From assembly GCA_031178625.1 (NCBI GenBank), contig JAPSIR010000004.1:1-48736 (forward strand): 48,736 nt of DNA. The letters are read 5' to 3'. Every line of letters begins with the position of its first letter. The first letter of the stretch is position 1. A program made the translations under genes and the position numbers. Source of the DNA: Cellulomonas sp. Its GTDB lineage: Bacteria; Actinomycetota; Actinomycetes; Actinomycetales; Cellulomonadaceae. Shown here in pieces: positions 16,086 through 24,163 of the stretch. The notes beneath the pieces were generated by a model. That model had not been told where the DNA came from. It worked only from the letters and a program-made list of their open reading frames with translations, and searched no databases.

Positions 16086-16242
16086 GGCAGCCGGACACCC
16101 GGCGCAGGCCCGCGGACGGGCGCCCGTGGACCGGCTGCCGACGCGGACGGGCTGGGGTCGGCTCGACGGCGGGCGCACCGGCCCGGCGGCGTCCCCACCC
16201 GGAAGAGACCCGGCGGGTCCCGCCGGGCGCGCCGTCGTCCGC

Positions 16243-17205
16243 TCAGGCGTCGGCGACGACCACCGCGAGCAGCCCGGGGCCCGCGTGGGCGCCGAGGACC
16301 GCACCCGCGCCGGCGACGACCACCTCGACCGCCTCGTGCGCACCGTCGGCCAGGCGCCCGGCCAGGTCCTGCGCGGGGCCGACGTCGCCGGCGTGGTGCA
16401 CGCCGATGCGGACCGCGCCGCGACCCGCGACGTCCGCGGCCGCCACCTGCTCGATCCGCTCGCGCGCCGCGCGCCGCGTGCGGACCTTGTCGGCCACGAC
16501 GACGCGGCCGTCCTGCACGGCCAGCAGCGGGCGCAGCCCGAGGACCGTGCCGAGCGCCGCCGCGGGCGCGCTGAGCCGTCCCCCGCGCCGCAGGTGCTCG
16601 AGCGACTCGACGAGGAACCACGTGCGCGTGCCCGCCGCCGTCGCGGCCGCCACCTCGGCGACGCGCGTGACGTCGGGCCACACGGGCGCGGGTCCGCGTC
16701 GTCGCCCGGGCCGGCCGCCGACGGGCCGGCGGCGCCGTGCCCGGGCGTCGTCCGGCGCGGCGTCCGGCACCGGTGCGCCGGCGCAGCGGGCCGCCGCGAG
16801 CGCCGCGAAGCCCAGGCCGAGCGCGACCGTGCCGGAGTCGACCACGCGCACCGGCACGGGGCTCACCGTGGCGGCGGTCCGGGCCGAGCGCACCGTGCCG
16901 GACATCTCCCCCGACAGGTGCACGGAGACGATCTCGCGCGCACCGGCCGCGGCGGCCCGCTCGTAGGCCGCGGCGAAGGCCGACGGCGGCGGCTGCGACG
17001 TCGTGACGCGGGCGCCGCGCTCGAGCGCGCGCAGCAGCTGGGCGGGCGTGACGTCGATGCCCTCGACGTGCCGCGCGCCGTCGATGGTCACGTCGAGCGG
17101 CACGACCGTCAGCCCCGCCGCCGCCGCGAGGTCGGGCGGCAGGGCCGACGTCGAGTCCGTGACGACCGCGACCCGGGGCGGGTGCGGCGCGGGCGCGCCG
17201 CTCAG
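16243..17205 (-). CDS. DegV-family fatty-acid-binding protein, apparent CTG start
   Basis: 320 aa as drawn. The track starts at 17103 and so omits the DegV N-terminus. The frame continues upstream with [17 protein letters not shown], the canonical DegV opening with its DSTS motif. No ATG, GTG or TTG exists in that extension; the first plausible initiator is a CTG at 17205 that overlaps the leuS stop as CTGA, mimicking the ATGA/GTGA couplings elsewhere in the window. Later blocks are [13 protein letters not shown] and [15 protein letters not shown]. An Arg-rich insert of about 30 residues ([13 protein letters not shown]) separates the two lobes. DegV proteins bind fatty acids for phospholipid synthesis. 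Confidence 0.8.
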   Translation of the reverse strand: MSGAPAPHPPRVAVVTDSTSALPPDLAAAAGLTVVPLDVTIDGARHVEGIDVTPAQLLRALERGARVTTSQPPPSAFAAAYERAAAAGAREIVSVHLSGEMSGTVRSARTAATVSPVPVRVVDSGTVALGLGFAALAAARCAGAPVPDAAPDDARARRRRPVGGRPGRRRGPAPVWPDVTRVAEVAAATAAGTRTWFLVESLEHLRRGGRLSAPAAALGTVLGLRPLLAVQDGRVVVADKVRTRRAARERIEQVAAADVAGRGAVRIGVHHAGDVGPAQDLAGRLADGAHEAVEVVVAGAGAVLGAHAGPGLLAVVVADA

Positions 17206-20171
17206 GCGGGCACCACGTTGACGAGCTTGGGTGCCCGCACGATGACGGTGCGCACGCCGCGGCCGTCGAGCGCGCGCTGCACGCCCGCGTCGGCGAGTGC
17301 GATCTCACGGAGCTCGTCGTCGCCGACGGACGGGGACACCTCGGCCCGACCGCGGACCTTGCCGGCGACCTGGAGGACGCACGTCACCGTCTCCTCGACC
17401 AGGTACGCCGGGTCCGCCTCCGGGAACCGCGCGTGCACGACCGAGCGGTCGTGGCCCAGGCGCTGCCACAGCTCGTCGGCGATGTGCGGCGCGACGGGCG
17501 CCGTCATCACGACGAGCGCCTCGACCGCGGCGCGCGGCGCGCGGTCCAGCGTCGTCAGGTGGTTGTTGAGGACGATCAGCTTGGCGATGGCGGTGTTGAT
17601 GCGCATCGCCTCCATGTCGTCCCGCACGTCCGCGACCGTGCGGTGCAGCAGCCGGAGCGTCTCGGTCGACGGCGCGTCGTCGGACACGACGAGCTCGCCG
17701 GTCCGCTCGTCGACGACGTTGCGCCACAGCCGCTGCAGGAAGCGCTGCGCCCCGACGACCGCGCGCGTCTCCCACGGGCGCGACAGGTCCAGCGGGCCCA
17801 TCGACATCTCGTAGACGCGCAGGGTGTCGGCGCCGTACGCCTCGTACATCTCGTCGGGCGAGACGACGTTCTTCAGCGACTTGCCGATCTTCCCGTACTC
17901 GCGGTGCGCGGGCTCGCCCTGGTAGCTGAAGCCGGTCGGGGACGCCTCGTCCTCGACGACCTCCGCCGCCGGGACGTGCACGCCGCGGTCGTCGGTGTAC
18001 GCGTACGCCTGGATGTAGCCCTGGTTGAAGAGCTTGTGGAAGGGCTCCGCGCTGCGCACGTGCCCCAGGTCGTACAGCACCTTGTGCCAGAAGCGCGCGT
18101 ACAGCAGGTGCAGGACGGCGTGCTCGACGCCGCCCACGTACAGGTCGACGCCACCGACCGAGCCGGCCTGCTGGTGGCCGTGGCCCGGGCCGAGCCAGTA
18201 CTGCTCCAGCTCCGGGTCCACGACCGCGTCCGCGGACCGCGGGTCCAGGTAGCGCAGGTGGTACCAGCAGGAGCCCGCCCAGTTCGGCATGGTGTTGGCG
18301 TCGCGGCGGTAGCGCTTGCGGCCGTCGCCCAGGTCGAGCTCGACGTGCAGCCAGTCCTCGTTGCGCCCCAGCGGCGGCTCCGGCTCGGAGTCCGCGTCGT
18401 CGGGCGCGTAGGTGCGCGGCGAGAAGTCCGGTACGTCCGGCAGCTCGACGGGGAGGGCCGAGTCGGGCAGCGCGATGGGCGTGTCGTCCTCGTCGTAGAC
18501 GATCGGGAACGGCTCGCCCCAGTACCGCTGGCGGCTGAACAGCCAGTCGCGCAGGCGGTACGTGACCGTCTTCTCCCCCGCGCCGCGCTCCGCCAGCCAC
18601 GCGACGACGCGCTCCTTGGCGTCCGCGACGGTCAGGCCGTTCAGGTCGAGCTCGTCGTTCGCGGAGTTGACGACGACGCCGTCGCCGGTCCGCGCACCCT
18701 CCGGCGCGTCGTCGGGCGCGTCGATCGTGTGGACGACGGGCAGCTCGAACGCCTGGGCGAACGCGAAGTCGCGCTCGTCACCGCCGGGCACCGCCATGAT
18801 CGCGCCCGTGCCGTAGCCCATGAGCACGTAGTCGGCCGTGAACACCGGCAGCAGCGCGCCGTTGACGGGGTTGACGGCCAGGTGGCCGGTGAACACGCCG
18901 GTCTTGCGGCCCGCGTCCTGCTGGCGCTCGACGGCGGTCTTCGCGGCCGCCTCGGCCCGGTACGCCGCGACGGCGTCGGCGGGCGCGGCGTGGCCGCCGG
19001 TCCACACGTCGTGCGTGCCGTCGGGCCAGGCTGCGGGCACCTCGTCCAGCAGCGGGTGCTCGGGGGCGACGACCATGAACGTCGCGCCGAACAACGTGTC
19101 GGGGCGCGTCGTGAACACCTCGACGGCCTCGCCGCCCTGCACCGCGAAGCGCACGCGGGCACCCGTCGAGCGGCCGATCCAGTGCCGCTGCATCGAGCGG
19201 ACCTTCTCGGGCCAGTCGATGTGGTCGAGGTCGTCCGTCAGGCGGTCGGCGTACGCGGTGATGCGCATGTTCCACTGGCGCAGGTTGCGCTGGAACACCG
19301 GGAAGTTGCCGCGCTCGGACCGGCCGTCCGCGGTGACCTCCTCGTTCGCCAGCACGGTGCCCAGGCCGGGGGCCCAGTTGACGGGCGTCTCGGAGAGGTA
19401 CGCCAGGCGGCGGCTGTCGACGACGCGGCGGCGCGCCGTCGCGTCCAGCTCGGCCCACGTCGCGCCGGCGGGCACGCCCGGGATGCCGTCGGGCACGGGA
19501 CGCACGCCGCGCTCGAGCTCGTCGACCAGCTCCGCGACGGGGCGCGCGCGCCCGCGGCCGCCGTCCGGGCGGACCGCGTCCTCGTCGTACCAGGCGCCGA
19601 ACACCTGCAGGAAGATCCACTGCGTCCAGCGGACGTAGTCGGGGTCGATCGTCGCGAACGTCCGGCGCGGGTCGTGCGCCAGGCCCAGGCGGCGCAGCTG
19701 GCGCTGCATGATCGCGATGTTCGCCTCGGTGGTCGTGCGCGGGTGCTGCCCGGTCTGCACGGCGTACTGCTCGGCGGGCAGGCCGAACGCGTCGAAGCCC
19801 AGTGCGTGCAGGACGTTGTCCCCGCACATGCGCCGGTACCGGCCGACGACGTCGGTCGCGATGTACCCCAGCGGGTGGCCCACGTGCAGGCCCGCGCCCG
19901 AGGGGTACGGGAACATGTCCATCACGTAGAACGGCCGCGCCGCCGGGTCGGCGTGGTTGCCCTCGCCGTCGGTGAGGTCGCCGACGGGGTTCGGCGTGAA
20001 GTAGGTGCCGCGACGCTCCCACTCGTCCTGCCAGCGCAGCTCGATCTGCTCGGCCAGCGCGGCGGTGTACCGGAAGGGGACGTCGTCGGGGGTGCTGCCC
20101 GGGGTTGTCGTACCGGAAGTTGTCGTACCGGGAGTGGTCGTACCGGGGGTGGTGCTGGGGGCCTGGCTCAT
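17202..20171 (-). CDS. leuS: Leucyl-tRNA synthetase
   Basis: 989 aa. Class I synthetase with HIGH-type [12 protein letters not shown], an editing CP1 domain ([13 protein letters not shown]), and KIGKSLKN in place of KMSKS, as usual in actinobacterial LeuRS. N-terminal extension of about 28 residues made of TTTPG repeats. ATG at 20171 with SD AAGGA 8 nt upstream. The 115 nt before it contain a Leu-rich leader ORF and a helix able to sequester this SD (see separate entries), so expression is probably controlled by leucyl-tRNA charging. degV follows with a 4-nt overlap. Confidence 0.97.
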   Translation of the reverse strand: MSQAPSTTPGTTTPGTTTSGTTTPGSTPDDVPFRYTAALAEQIELRWQDEWERRGTYFTPNPVGDLTDGEGNHADPAARPFYVMDMFPYPSGAGLHVGHPLGYIATDVVGRYRRMCGDNVLHALGFDAFGLPAEQYAVQTGQHPRTTTEANIAIMQRQLRRLGLAHDPRRTFATIDPDYVRWTQWIFLQVFGAWYDEDAVRPDGGRGRARPVAELVDELERGVRPVPDGIPGVPAGATWAELDATARRRVVDSRRLAYLSETPVNWAPGLGTVLANEEVTADGRSERGNFPVFQRNLRQWNMRITAYADRLTDDLDHIDWPEKVRSMQRHWIGRSTGARVRFAVQGGEAVEVFTTRPDTLFGATFMVVAPEHPLLDEVPAAWPDGTHDVWTGGHAAPADAVAAYRAEAAAKTAVERQQDAGRKTGVFTGHLAVNPVNGALLPVFTADYVLMGYGTGAIMAVPGGDERDFAFAQAFELPVVHTIDAPDDAPEGARTGDGVVVNSANDELDLNGLTVADAKERVVAWLAERGAGEKTVTYRLRDWLFSRQRYWGEPFPIVYDEDDTPIALPDSALPVELPDVPDFSPRTYAPDDADSEPEPPLGRNEDWLHVELDLGDGRKRYRRDANTMPNWAGSCWYHLRYLDPRSADAVVDPELEQYWLGPGHGHQQAGSVGGVDLYVGGVEHAVLHLLYARFWHKVLYDLGHVRSAEPFHKLFNQGYIQAYAYTDDRGVHVPAAEVVEDEASPTGFSYQGEPAHREYGKIGKSLKNVVSPDEMYEAYGADTLRVYEMSMGPLDLSRPWETRAVVGAQRFLQRLWRNVVDERTGELVVSDDAPSTETLRLLHRTVADVRDDMEAMRINTAIAKLIVLNNHLTTLDRAPRAAVEALVVMTAPVAPHIADELWQRLGHDRSVVHARFPEADPAYLVEETVTCVLQVAGKVRGRAEVSPSVGDDELREIALADAGVQRALDGRGVRTVIVRAPKLVNVVPA
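20098..20155 (-). repeat. 15-bp tandem repeat in the leuS 5' coding region
   Basis: About 3.5 copies of CCCGGTACGACAACT (with single-base changes) encode the PGTTT units at the LeuRS N-terminus. The repeat lies outside the catalytic fold. Confidence 0.8.
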
Positions 20172-20176
20172 GGTCG

Positions 20177-20267
20177 TCCTTCGCCGCGGTCTCGTCGGGG
20201 GTCAGCCGGCACGGCGCACACCGCGACGAGTGACCGGCCTAGGGGGTCTCGCCGCGGCGTCGAAGGA
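20177..20267 (-). promoter_or_regulatory. Candidate leuS translational attenuator (SD-sequestering helix)
   Basis: mRNA segment UCCUUCG-ACG-CCGCGG (20267-20252, inside the leader ORF) can pair with CCGCGG-CGAAGGA (20189-20177), forming 13 bp with one 3-nt bulge. The second segment contains the whole leuS SD. Nested inside is a hairpin, GCCGGUCAC/GUGCCGGC (20238-20205, 8 bp, one bulge). A ribosome paused at the Leu codons would break the outer helix and free the SD. There is no U-tract, so control would act on translation rather than on termination. Confidence 0.6.
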
Positions 20268-20286
20268 GGAGCGTCCTCACCAGCAC
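20239..20286 (-). CDS. Leu-rich leader peptide of leuS (15 codons, not in ORF track)
   Basis: Codons GTG CTG GTG AGG ACG CTC CTC CTT CGA CGC CGC GGC GAG ACC CCC TAG give MLVRTLLLRRRGETP: four Leu in 15 residues, three in a row, all three readable by one tRNA-Leu (anticodon GAG). CTT is a rare codon in such GC-rich DNA. Its use here also supplies the U residues that pair with the leuS SD. The GTG lies 6 nt after a TAAGGT -10, so the leader would be translated from the very 5' end of the transcript. Stop 67 nt before the leuS ATG. Confidence 0.65.
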   Translation of the reverse strand: MLVRTLLLRRRGETP

Positions 20287-20292
20287 GGGACG

Positions 20293-20323
20293 ACCTTACC
20301 CCCGCCCCCGCCGGCCCGGACAA
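20293..20323 (-). promoter_or_regulatory. leuS promoter
   Basis: Minus strand TTGTCC (20323-20318), 19-nt spacer, TAAGGT (20298-20293); the transcript would begin at or next to the leader GTG at 20286. Confidence 0.5.
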
Positions 20324-20352
20324 CCGAGCGGGGCCGCGGCCACCCGGGCGGC

Positions 20353-21684
20353 TCATGCCCGTGCGGGGACCGTGGCGCGGCGGTCCGGCACCTCGTCGGG
20401 CACGGCGTCCGGGACGGCGTCCGGCACCTCGTCGGGCACGCCGTCCGGCGCGGTGTCCTGCACAGCGCGCGGCACGGCACCCGGCACGGCACCCGGCGCA
20501 GGGCCGCGGCCCACGGTGAGGACGACCACCAGCCCGAGCGCCGTGAGCCCGGCGCCGACCCACGCGGGTGCGAGCAGGCCCCACCCGCCCGCGATGACGA
20601 GGCCGCCGAGGAACGCGCCGGCGGCGTTGCCGAGGTTGAGCGCCGAGTGGCACAGCGCCGCGCCGAGCGACGGCGCGGCGGGCGAGACGTCCATGAGCCG
20701 CGTCTGCAGCGCGAGGCCGAGCACCTGCGACGTGACGCCGAGCAGCACGAGCGCGGGCACGACCGCCGCCGGCCACGGCCCGACGAGCGCGATGACGACG
20801 AGCACGACGATGGTGGCGACCATGCCGCCGACGACGGTGCCGAGCACGGACCGGTCGGCGAGGCGCCCGCCGAGCAGCGTGCCGACCGTCATGCCGACGC
20901 CGTACAGCGCGAGCACGAACGGCACGGTCGTCACGGCGAGACCGCTCACGTCGGTGAGGAGCGGCTTGACGTAGGAGTAGACGGCGAACATGCCGCCGAA
21001 CCCGATCGCCCCCGCGCCGAACGCCACCCACAGCGGGCCGTTGCGCAGGGCGGCGAGCTCGCCGCGCACGGTCGCGTCGGCGGCCGCCGGGAGCGACGGC
21101 GTCCAGGCGCGCAGCGCGACGAGCGTCGCGAGGCCGATGCCGCCGACCGCGACGAACGCCCACCGCCAGCCGACGGCGTGCCCGACCACCGACGACAGCG
21201 GCACGCCGACCGCGCAGGCGACCGTGAGGCCGGCCATCATGGCCGACACCGCGCGGCCGCGGCGCTCGGGCCCGACGACGGCGGTGCCCACGACGGCCCC
21301 GACGCCGAAGAACGCGCCGTGCGGCAGCCCCGCCAGGAAGCGGGCGGCCACGAGCGTCTCGGCAGTGGGCGCGAACGCCGCGAGGACGTTGCCGACCGTG
21401 AACGCCGCCATGAGCAGGAGCAGGAGGCGACGGCGGTCGGTGCGGGCGCCGAGCGCGGCCAGCGTGGGGGCGCCGAGCACGACGCCGAGCGCGTACGCGG
21501 TGATCGCGTGGCCCGCGACCGGGATGGACACGTCGAGGTCCGTCGCGATCTCCGGCAGCAGGCCCATCGTGGCGAACTCGGTGGTGCCGATGCCGAAGCC
21601 GCCGAGGGCGAGCGCCAGCAGCGCCGTACGGGCACGCCGGGCGGAGGGGGCCGCGGCGGTGGCGGGCGGGGCGGTGACGGTCAC
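20353..21684 (-). CDS. MFS exporter of the DHA1/AraJ type
   Basis: 443 aa from the GTG at 21684; the track's GTG at 21723 would place a 16-bp palindrome inside the gene. Twelve hydrophobic segments. GGFGIGTTEFATMGLLPEIA at the first helix and ARTDRRRLLLLLM in loop 2-3 are typical of AraJ/YdhP-like drug or sugar effluxers. Substrate unknown. The cytosolic C-terminal tail is a run of VPDEVPDAVPDAVPDEVPD-like units. The palindrome CTCGAATCGATTCGAG 5 nt before the GTG suggests specific repression. Confidence 0.85.
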   Translation of the reverse strand: MTVTAPPATAAAPSARRARTALLALALGGFGIGTTEFATMGLLPEIATDLDVSIPVAGHAITAYALGVVLGAPTLAALGARTDRRRLLLLLMAAFTVGNVLAAFAPTAETLVAARFLAGLPHGAFFGVGAVVGTAVVGPERRGRAVSAMMAGLTVACAVGVPLSSVVGHAVGWRWAFVAVGGIGLATLVALRAWTPSLPAAADATVRGELAALRNGPLWVAFGAGAIGFGGMFAVYSYVKPLLTDVSGLAVTTVPFVLALYGVGMTVGTLLGGRLADRSVLGTVVGGMVATIVVLVVIALVGPWPAAVVPALVLLGVTSQVLGLALQTRLMDVSPAAPSLGAALCHSALNLGNAAGAFLGGLVIAGGWGLLAPAWVGAGLTALGLVVVLTVGRGPAPGAVPGAVPRAVQDTAPDGVPDEVPDAVPDAVPDEVPDRRATVPARA

Positions 21685-21689
21685 GCGAC

Positions 21690-21705
21690 CTCGAATCGAT
21701 TCGAG
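21690..21705. promoter_or_regulatory. Perfect 16-bp palindrome before the MFS gene
   Basis: CTCGAATCGATTCGAG, 5 nt upstream of the MFS GTG, with a partial third half-site (ATCGAG, 21711-21716) next to it. AT-rich centre in a GC-rich background. Candidate operator for a dimeric regulator, possibly the neighbouring DtxR/MntR protein or an unlinked TetR/MarR. Confidence 0.6.
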
Positions 21706-21751
21706 CACGGATCGAGGGGACACCGTCGGCCGCTCGGGGGATGAGGCCAGA

Positions 21752-22444
21752 CTACGCCGCGACCGGCGCGGCGAGCCAGATGGCGCTCGCCGCGACCTCG
21801 CCGAGCTCCACGCGCGCGGGCGGCACGCCGTCGATCTCGACGCTGACCACCCCGGTGACGGCTCGGCGCTCGTCGAGCCGCACCCGGGCGTCGAGGACCA
21901 GCCCCACGTCGTCGAGGTACCGCAGCAGCTCCGGGTCCGCGTCCGAGATCCGCGCCACGACGTACTCGCCGGGCTCGACCTCCCACATCACGCGAGCGTC
22001 CGGCAGGTGCACCGTGCCGTCCGGGCCCGGGATGGGGTCGCCGTGCGGGTCGCGGTCCGGGTGGCCGAGCAGCTCGGCGACGCGCTCGACGAACCGGTCG
22101 CTCACGGCGTGCTCCAGCACCTCGGCCTCGTCGTGGACCTCGTCCCACGCGTAGCCGAGCTTCTCGACGAGGTACGTCTCGATGAGCCGGTGGCGACGCA
22201 CCATCACGACCGCGTGCGCGCGGCCGACGTCCGTCAGCTCGACCGCGCCGTACGGCCGGTGGGTCACCAGCCCCGCGTCCGCGAGCCGGCGGACGGTCTC
22301 CGACACCGTGGAGGCGCCGACACCGAGGCGGCCCGCCAGGAGCTTGGTCGTCACCGGCGCGTCGGACCACTCCTGGGCACCCCAGATGACCTTGAGGTAG
22401 TCCTGGCCGACGGCCGTCAGCGGGGCGGGGCTGTCCGAGGTCAC
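21752..22444 (-). CDS. DtxR/MntR-family metal-dependent repressor
   Basis: 230 aa from the GTG at 22444. Winged HTH (LAGRLGVGASTVSETVRRLADAGLV), dimerisation/metal domain (HRLIETYLVEKLGYAWDEVHDEAEVLEHAVSD) and a C-terminal SH3-like region. In the metal site, Asp replaces the Met of DtxR/IdeR (DYLKVIW) and Glu replaces the Cys (AEVLEH). Both changes are characteristic of MntR, so Mn(II) rather than Fe(II) is the likelier co-repressor. Leaderless: TACCCT 7 nt before the GTG. It lies upstream of the MFS gene, same strand, 67 nt apart. Confidence 0.88.
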   Translation of the reverse strand: MTSDSPAPLTAVGQDYLKVIWGAQEWSDAPVTTKLLAGRLGVGASTVSETVRRLADAGLVTHRPYGAVELTDVGRAHAVVMVRRHRLIETYLVEKLGYAWDEVHDEAEVLEHAVSDRFVERVAELLGHPDRDPHGDPIPGPDGTVHLPDARVMWEVEPGEYVVARISDADPELLRYLDDVGLVLDARVRLDERRAVTGVVSVEIDGVPPARVELGEVAASAIWLAAPVAA

Positions 22445-22451
22445 GGGCACC

Positions 22452-22457
22452 AGGGTA
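22452..22457 (-). promoter_or_regulatory. -10 element TACCCT of the MntR-like gene
   Basis: Ends 7 nt before the GTG at 22444 on the minus strand; no SD. Confidence 0.5.
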
Positions 22458-22487
22458 GGACCGTCCGCGGCACGTCGGCCGCGTCGC

Positions 22488-24050
22488 TCAGTGCCCGTCC
22501 ACGCTCCAGTGCCACGGCTCCCCGGGCAGGTTCTCGAGCCCGTACGCGGCGGCGTGCTCCGCGAGCCACACGTAGCCGGCCGACGTCGAGCCGAGCGTGC
22601 GGCCGCCGACGGTGAAGTCGATCGCCAGGCCGCGCTCGTGCCGCGACGAGCCGGGCCGGGCGGTGCTCGGCGAGCAGGACGACGCCGGCGCCTCGTACAC
22701 GTGCCAGTCCGTGGGGCCGCAGTGCGCCCGCCGCAGCGCCACCTGCTGGTCACCGCTGCGCCAGCCGCCGCCCCGCAGCTCGACGCCGTCCGCGCGCGCG
22801 GCCTCGACGAGCGCGTCGACGGTCTCCGCCAGGCACGGGTGCACCCGGATGCCGCTGCGCGTGACCACCGTGTCCGCCTGCGCGACGGGGCCGTCGACGA
22901 GGTCGCAGTCCGTGGGCTGCGCGCCGGTCGGCACCCGCGCCTCCGGCGCGGCGACCTGCCACAGCACCTCGCCTACAGGGCCGTGCAGCACCACCGCCGC
23001 CTCCTCGAGCACGAGCCGTGCACCCGCGCGCCCCGCCGTGGCGGTGCTCCACACGGGCGCACCGGCGGCGTCGAGGAGCACGAGGTCGCCGTCCTCCTGC
23101 AGGCGCGCCGTCACACCGGTGGTCGTCCCGGACGTCCACAGCGGCTCGCCGTCGAACGTCACCACGAGGGCGCCGTCCGCGACCTCGACGCGCAGGTGCC
23201 CGGACGGCGAGCCGAGGGACGCACCGGCACCGAGCTCGCCACCGGGCGCGAGCTCGGGGGGCCCGATCGGCGCCCCGGACGACCACACGGGAGCGCCGGC
23301 CGCGTCGAGCAGCACGAGCGTCCCGTCGTCCTGGACGGCCAGCGTCGTGCCGCCCTGCCCGGCCGTCCGGCTGCGCCACAGCCACGCGCCGTCCTCGTCG
23401 ACGGCGACGAGGTTCCCGTCGGGACGCAGCTCGAGCGCGACCGCCGGTGCGGCCGGCGCGGCCGACGTCGCCGCCCGGTCCGCCGCGCCGGGGGTCCAGC
23501 GCACCGTGCCGTCGGGACCCATGAGCTGCACGCCCACGTCCGGCAGCACGAAGAGGTTGTGCAGGCCGTCGGGCGACGACAGCACGTCGCCCGCGTCGAG
23601 GCGCACCGGGCCGGAGAGGCTGGCGGGCTCCTGGGCGGTGCCGCTCTGCCACGCGACGGCGCCCGCCGCGTCGACGACCACGAGGTCGCCGTCGTCCCGC
23701 ACCTGCAGCGCTCCGCCCGCCGCCGCGGTGCCGGTGCGCCACACCACGCCGCCGTCCGGCGCGACGAGCTCGACGTCGCCCGCCTCGGTCGCGCGCAGGG
23801 TCGAGCCCGGCACGCCCCGGCCCGACGACCAGCGGACCTTCCCGTCGACCCCGTAGAGGCCGAGCGCACCGTCCGGCTGGACCACCAGCGTGTGCGCGCC
23901 GCCCGGCGCGAGCAGCGCCTGCCCGGCGCTCAGCGTCTCGTTCGCGCGCAGGGCGTCCTCGCCGGCGACTGCCGTCGCGGGGCCGCCCAGGGCGACGAGG
24001 AGCGCCGCGGCGAGCGGCACGGCCAGGACGACGACGGACGCACGGCGCAC
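22488..24050 (-). CDS. Secreted B-lectin repeat / VanY D,D-carboxypeptidase fusion
   Basis: 520 aa from the GTG at 24050 (GAGGGAA SD). Signal peptide (RRASVVVLAVPLAAALLVALGG...). Residues about 35-380 carry several bulb-type lectin-like units, each with a D-G-x-L-x-V/L core and a W-x-S/T-G ending (DDGDLVVVDAAGAVAWQSG, DDGTLVLLDAAGAPVWSSG, EDGDLVLLDAAGAPVWST). The C-terminal about 125 residues are a peptidase M15B/VanY domain with the zinc motif SRHERGLAIDF and EPWHW. It probably trims peptidoglycan stem peptides while the lectin part tethers it to wall glycans or extracellular polysaccharide (inference). No TM anchor remains after cleavage. Confidence 0.88.
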   Translation of the reverse strand: MRRASVVVLAVPLAAALLVALGGPATAVAGEDALRANETLSAGQALLAPGGAHTLVVQPDGALGLYGVDGKVRWSSGRGVPGSTLRATEAGDVELVAPDGGVVWRTGTAAAGGALQVRDDGDLVVVDAAGAVAWQSGTAQEPASLSGPVRLDAGDVLSSPDGLHNLFVLPDVGVQLMGPDGTVRWTPGAADRAATSAAPAAPAVALELRPDGNLVAVDEDGAWLWRSRTAGQGGTTLAVQDDGTLVLLDAAGAPVWSSGAPIGPPELAPGGELGAGASLGSPSGHLRVEVADGALVVTFDGEPLWTSGTTTGVTARLQEDGDLVLLDAAGAPVWSTATAGRAGARLVLEEAAVVLHGPVGEVLWQVAAPEARVPTGAQPTDCDLVDGPVAQADTVVTRSGIRVHPCLAETVDALVEAARADGVELRGGGWRSGDQQVALRRAHCGPTDWHVYEAPASSCSPSTARPGSSRHERGLAIDFTVGGRTLGSTSAGYVWLAEHAAAYGLENLPGEPWHWSVDGH

Positions 24051-24163
24051 GCGGTTCCCTCCCCCGAGGTCACCGGCGGCCACCCCCTGCGGCCGTCGGC
24101 TGCACCAGGGCAGCACCTCCGTCGCCGATGCGCAAGACCCCGTCCGCCCCTGGGGTCAGGTGT

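Noticed and set aside
12283-16086. 1267-aa plus-strand ORF opposite holA, comEC and comEA
   Set aside because: Antisense shadow typical of very GC-rich DNA: composition is Arg/Pro/Gly/His-biased and it matches nothing, whereas the minus strand carries three clear families.
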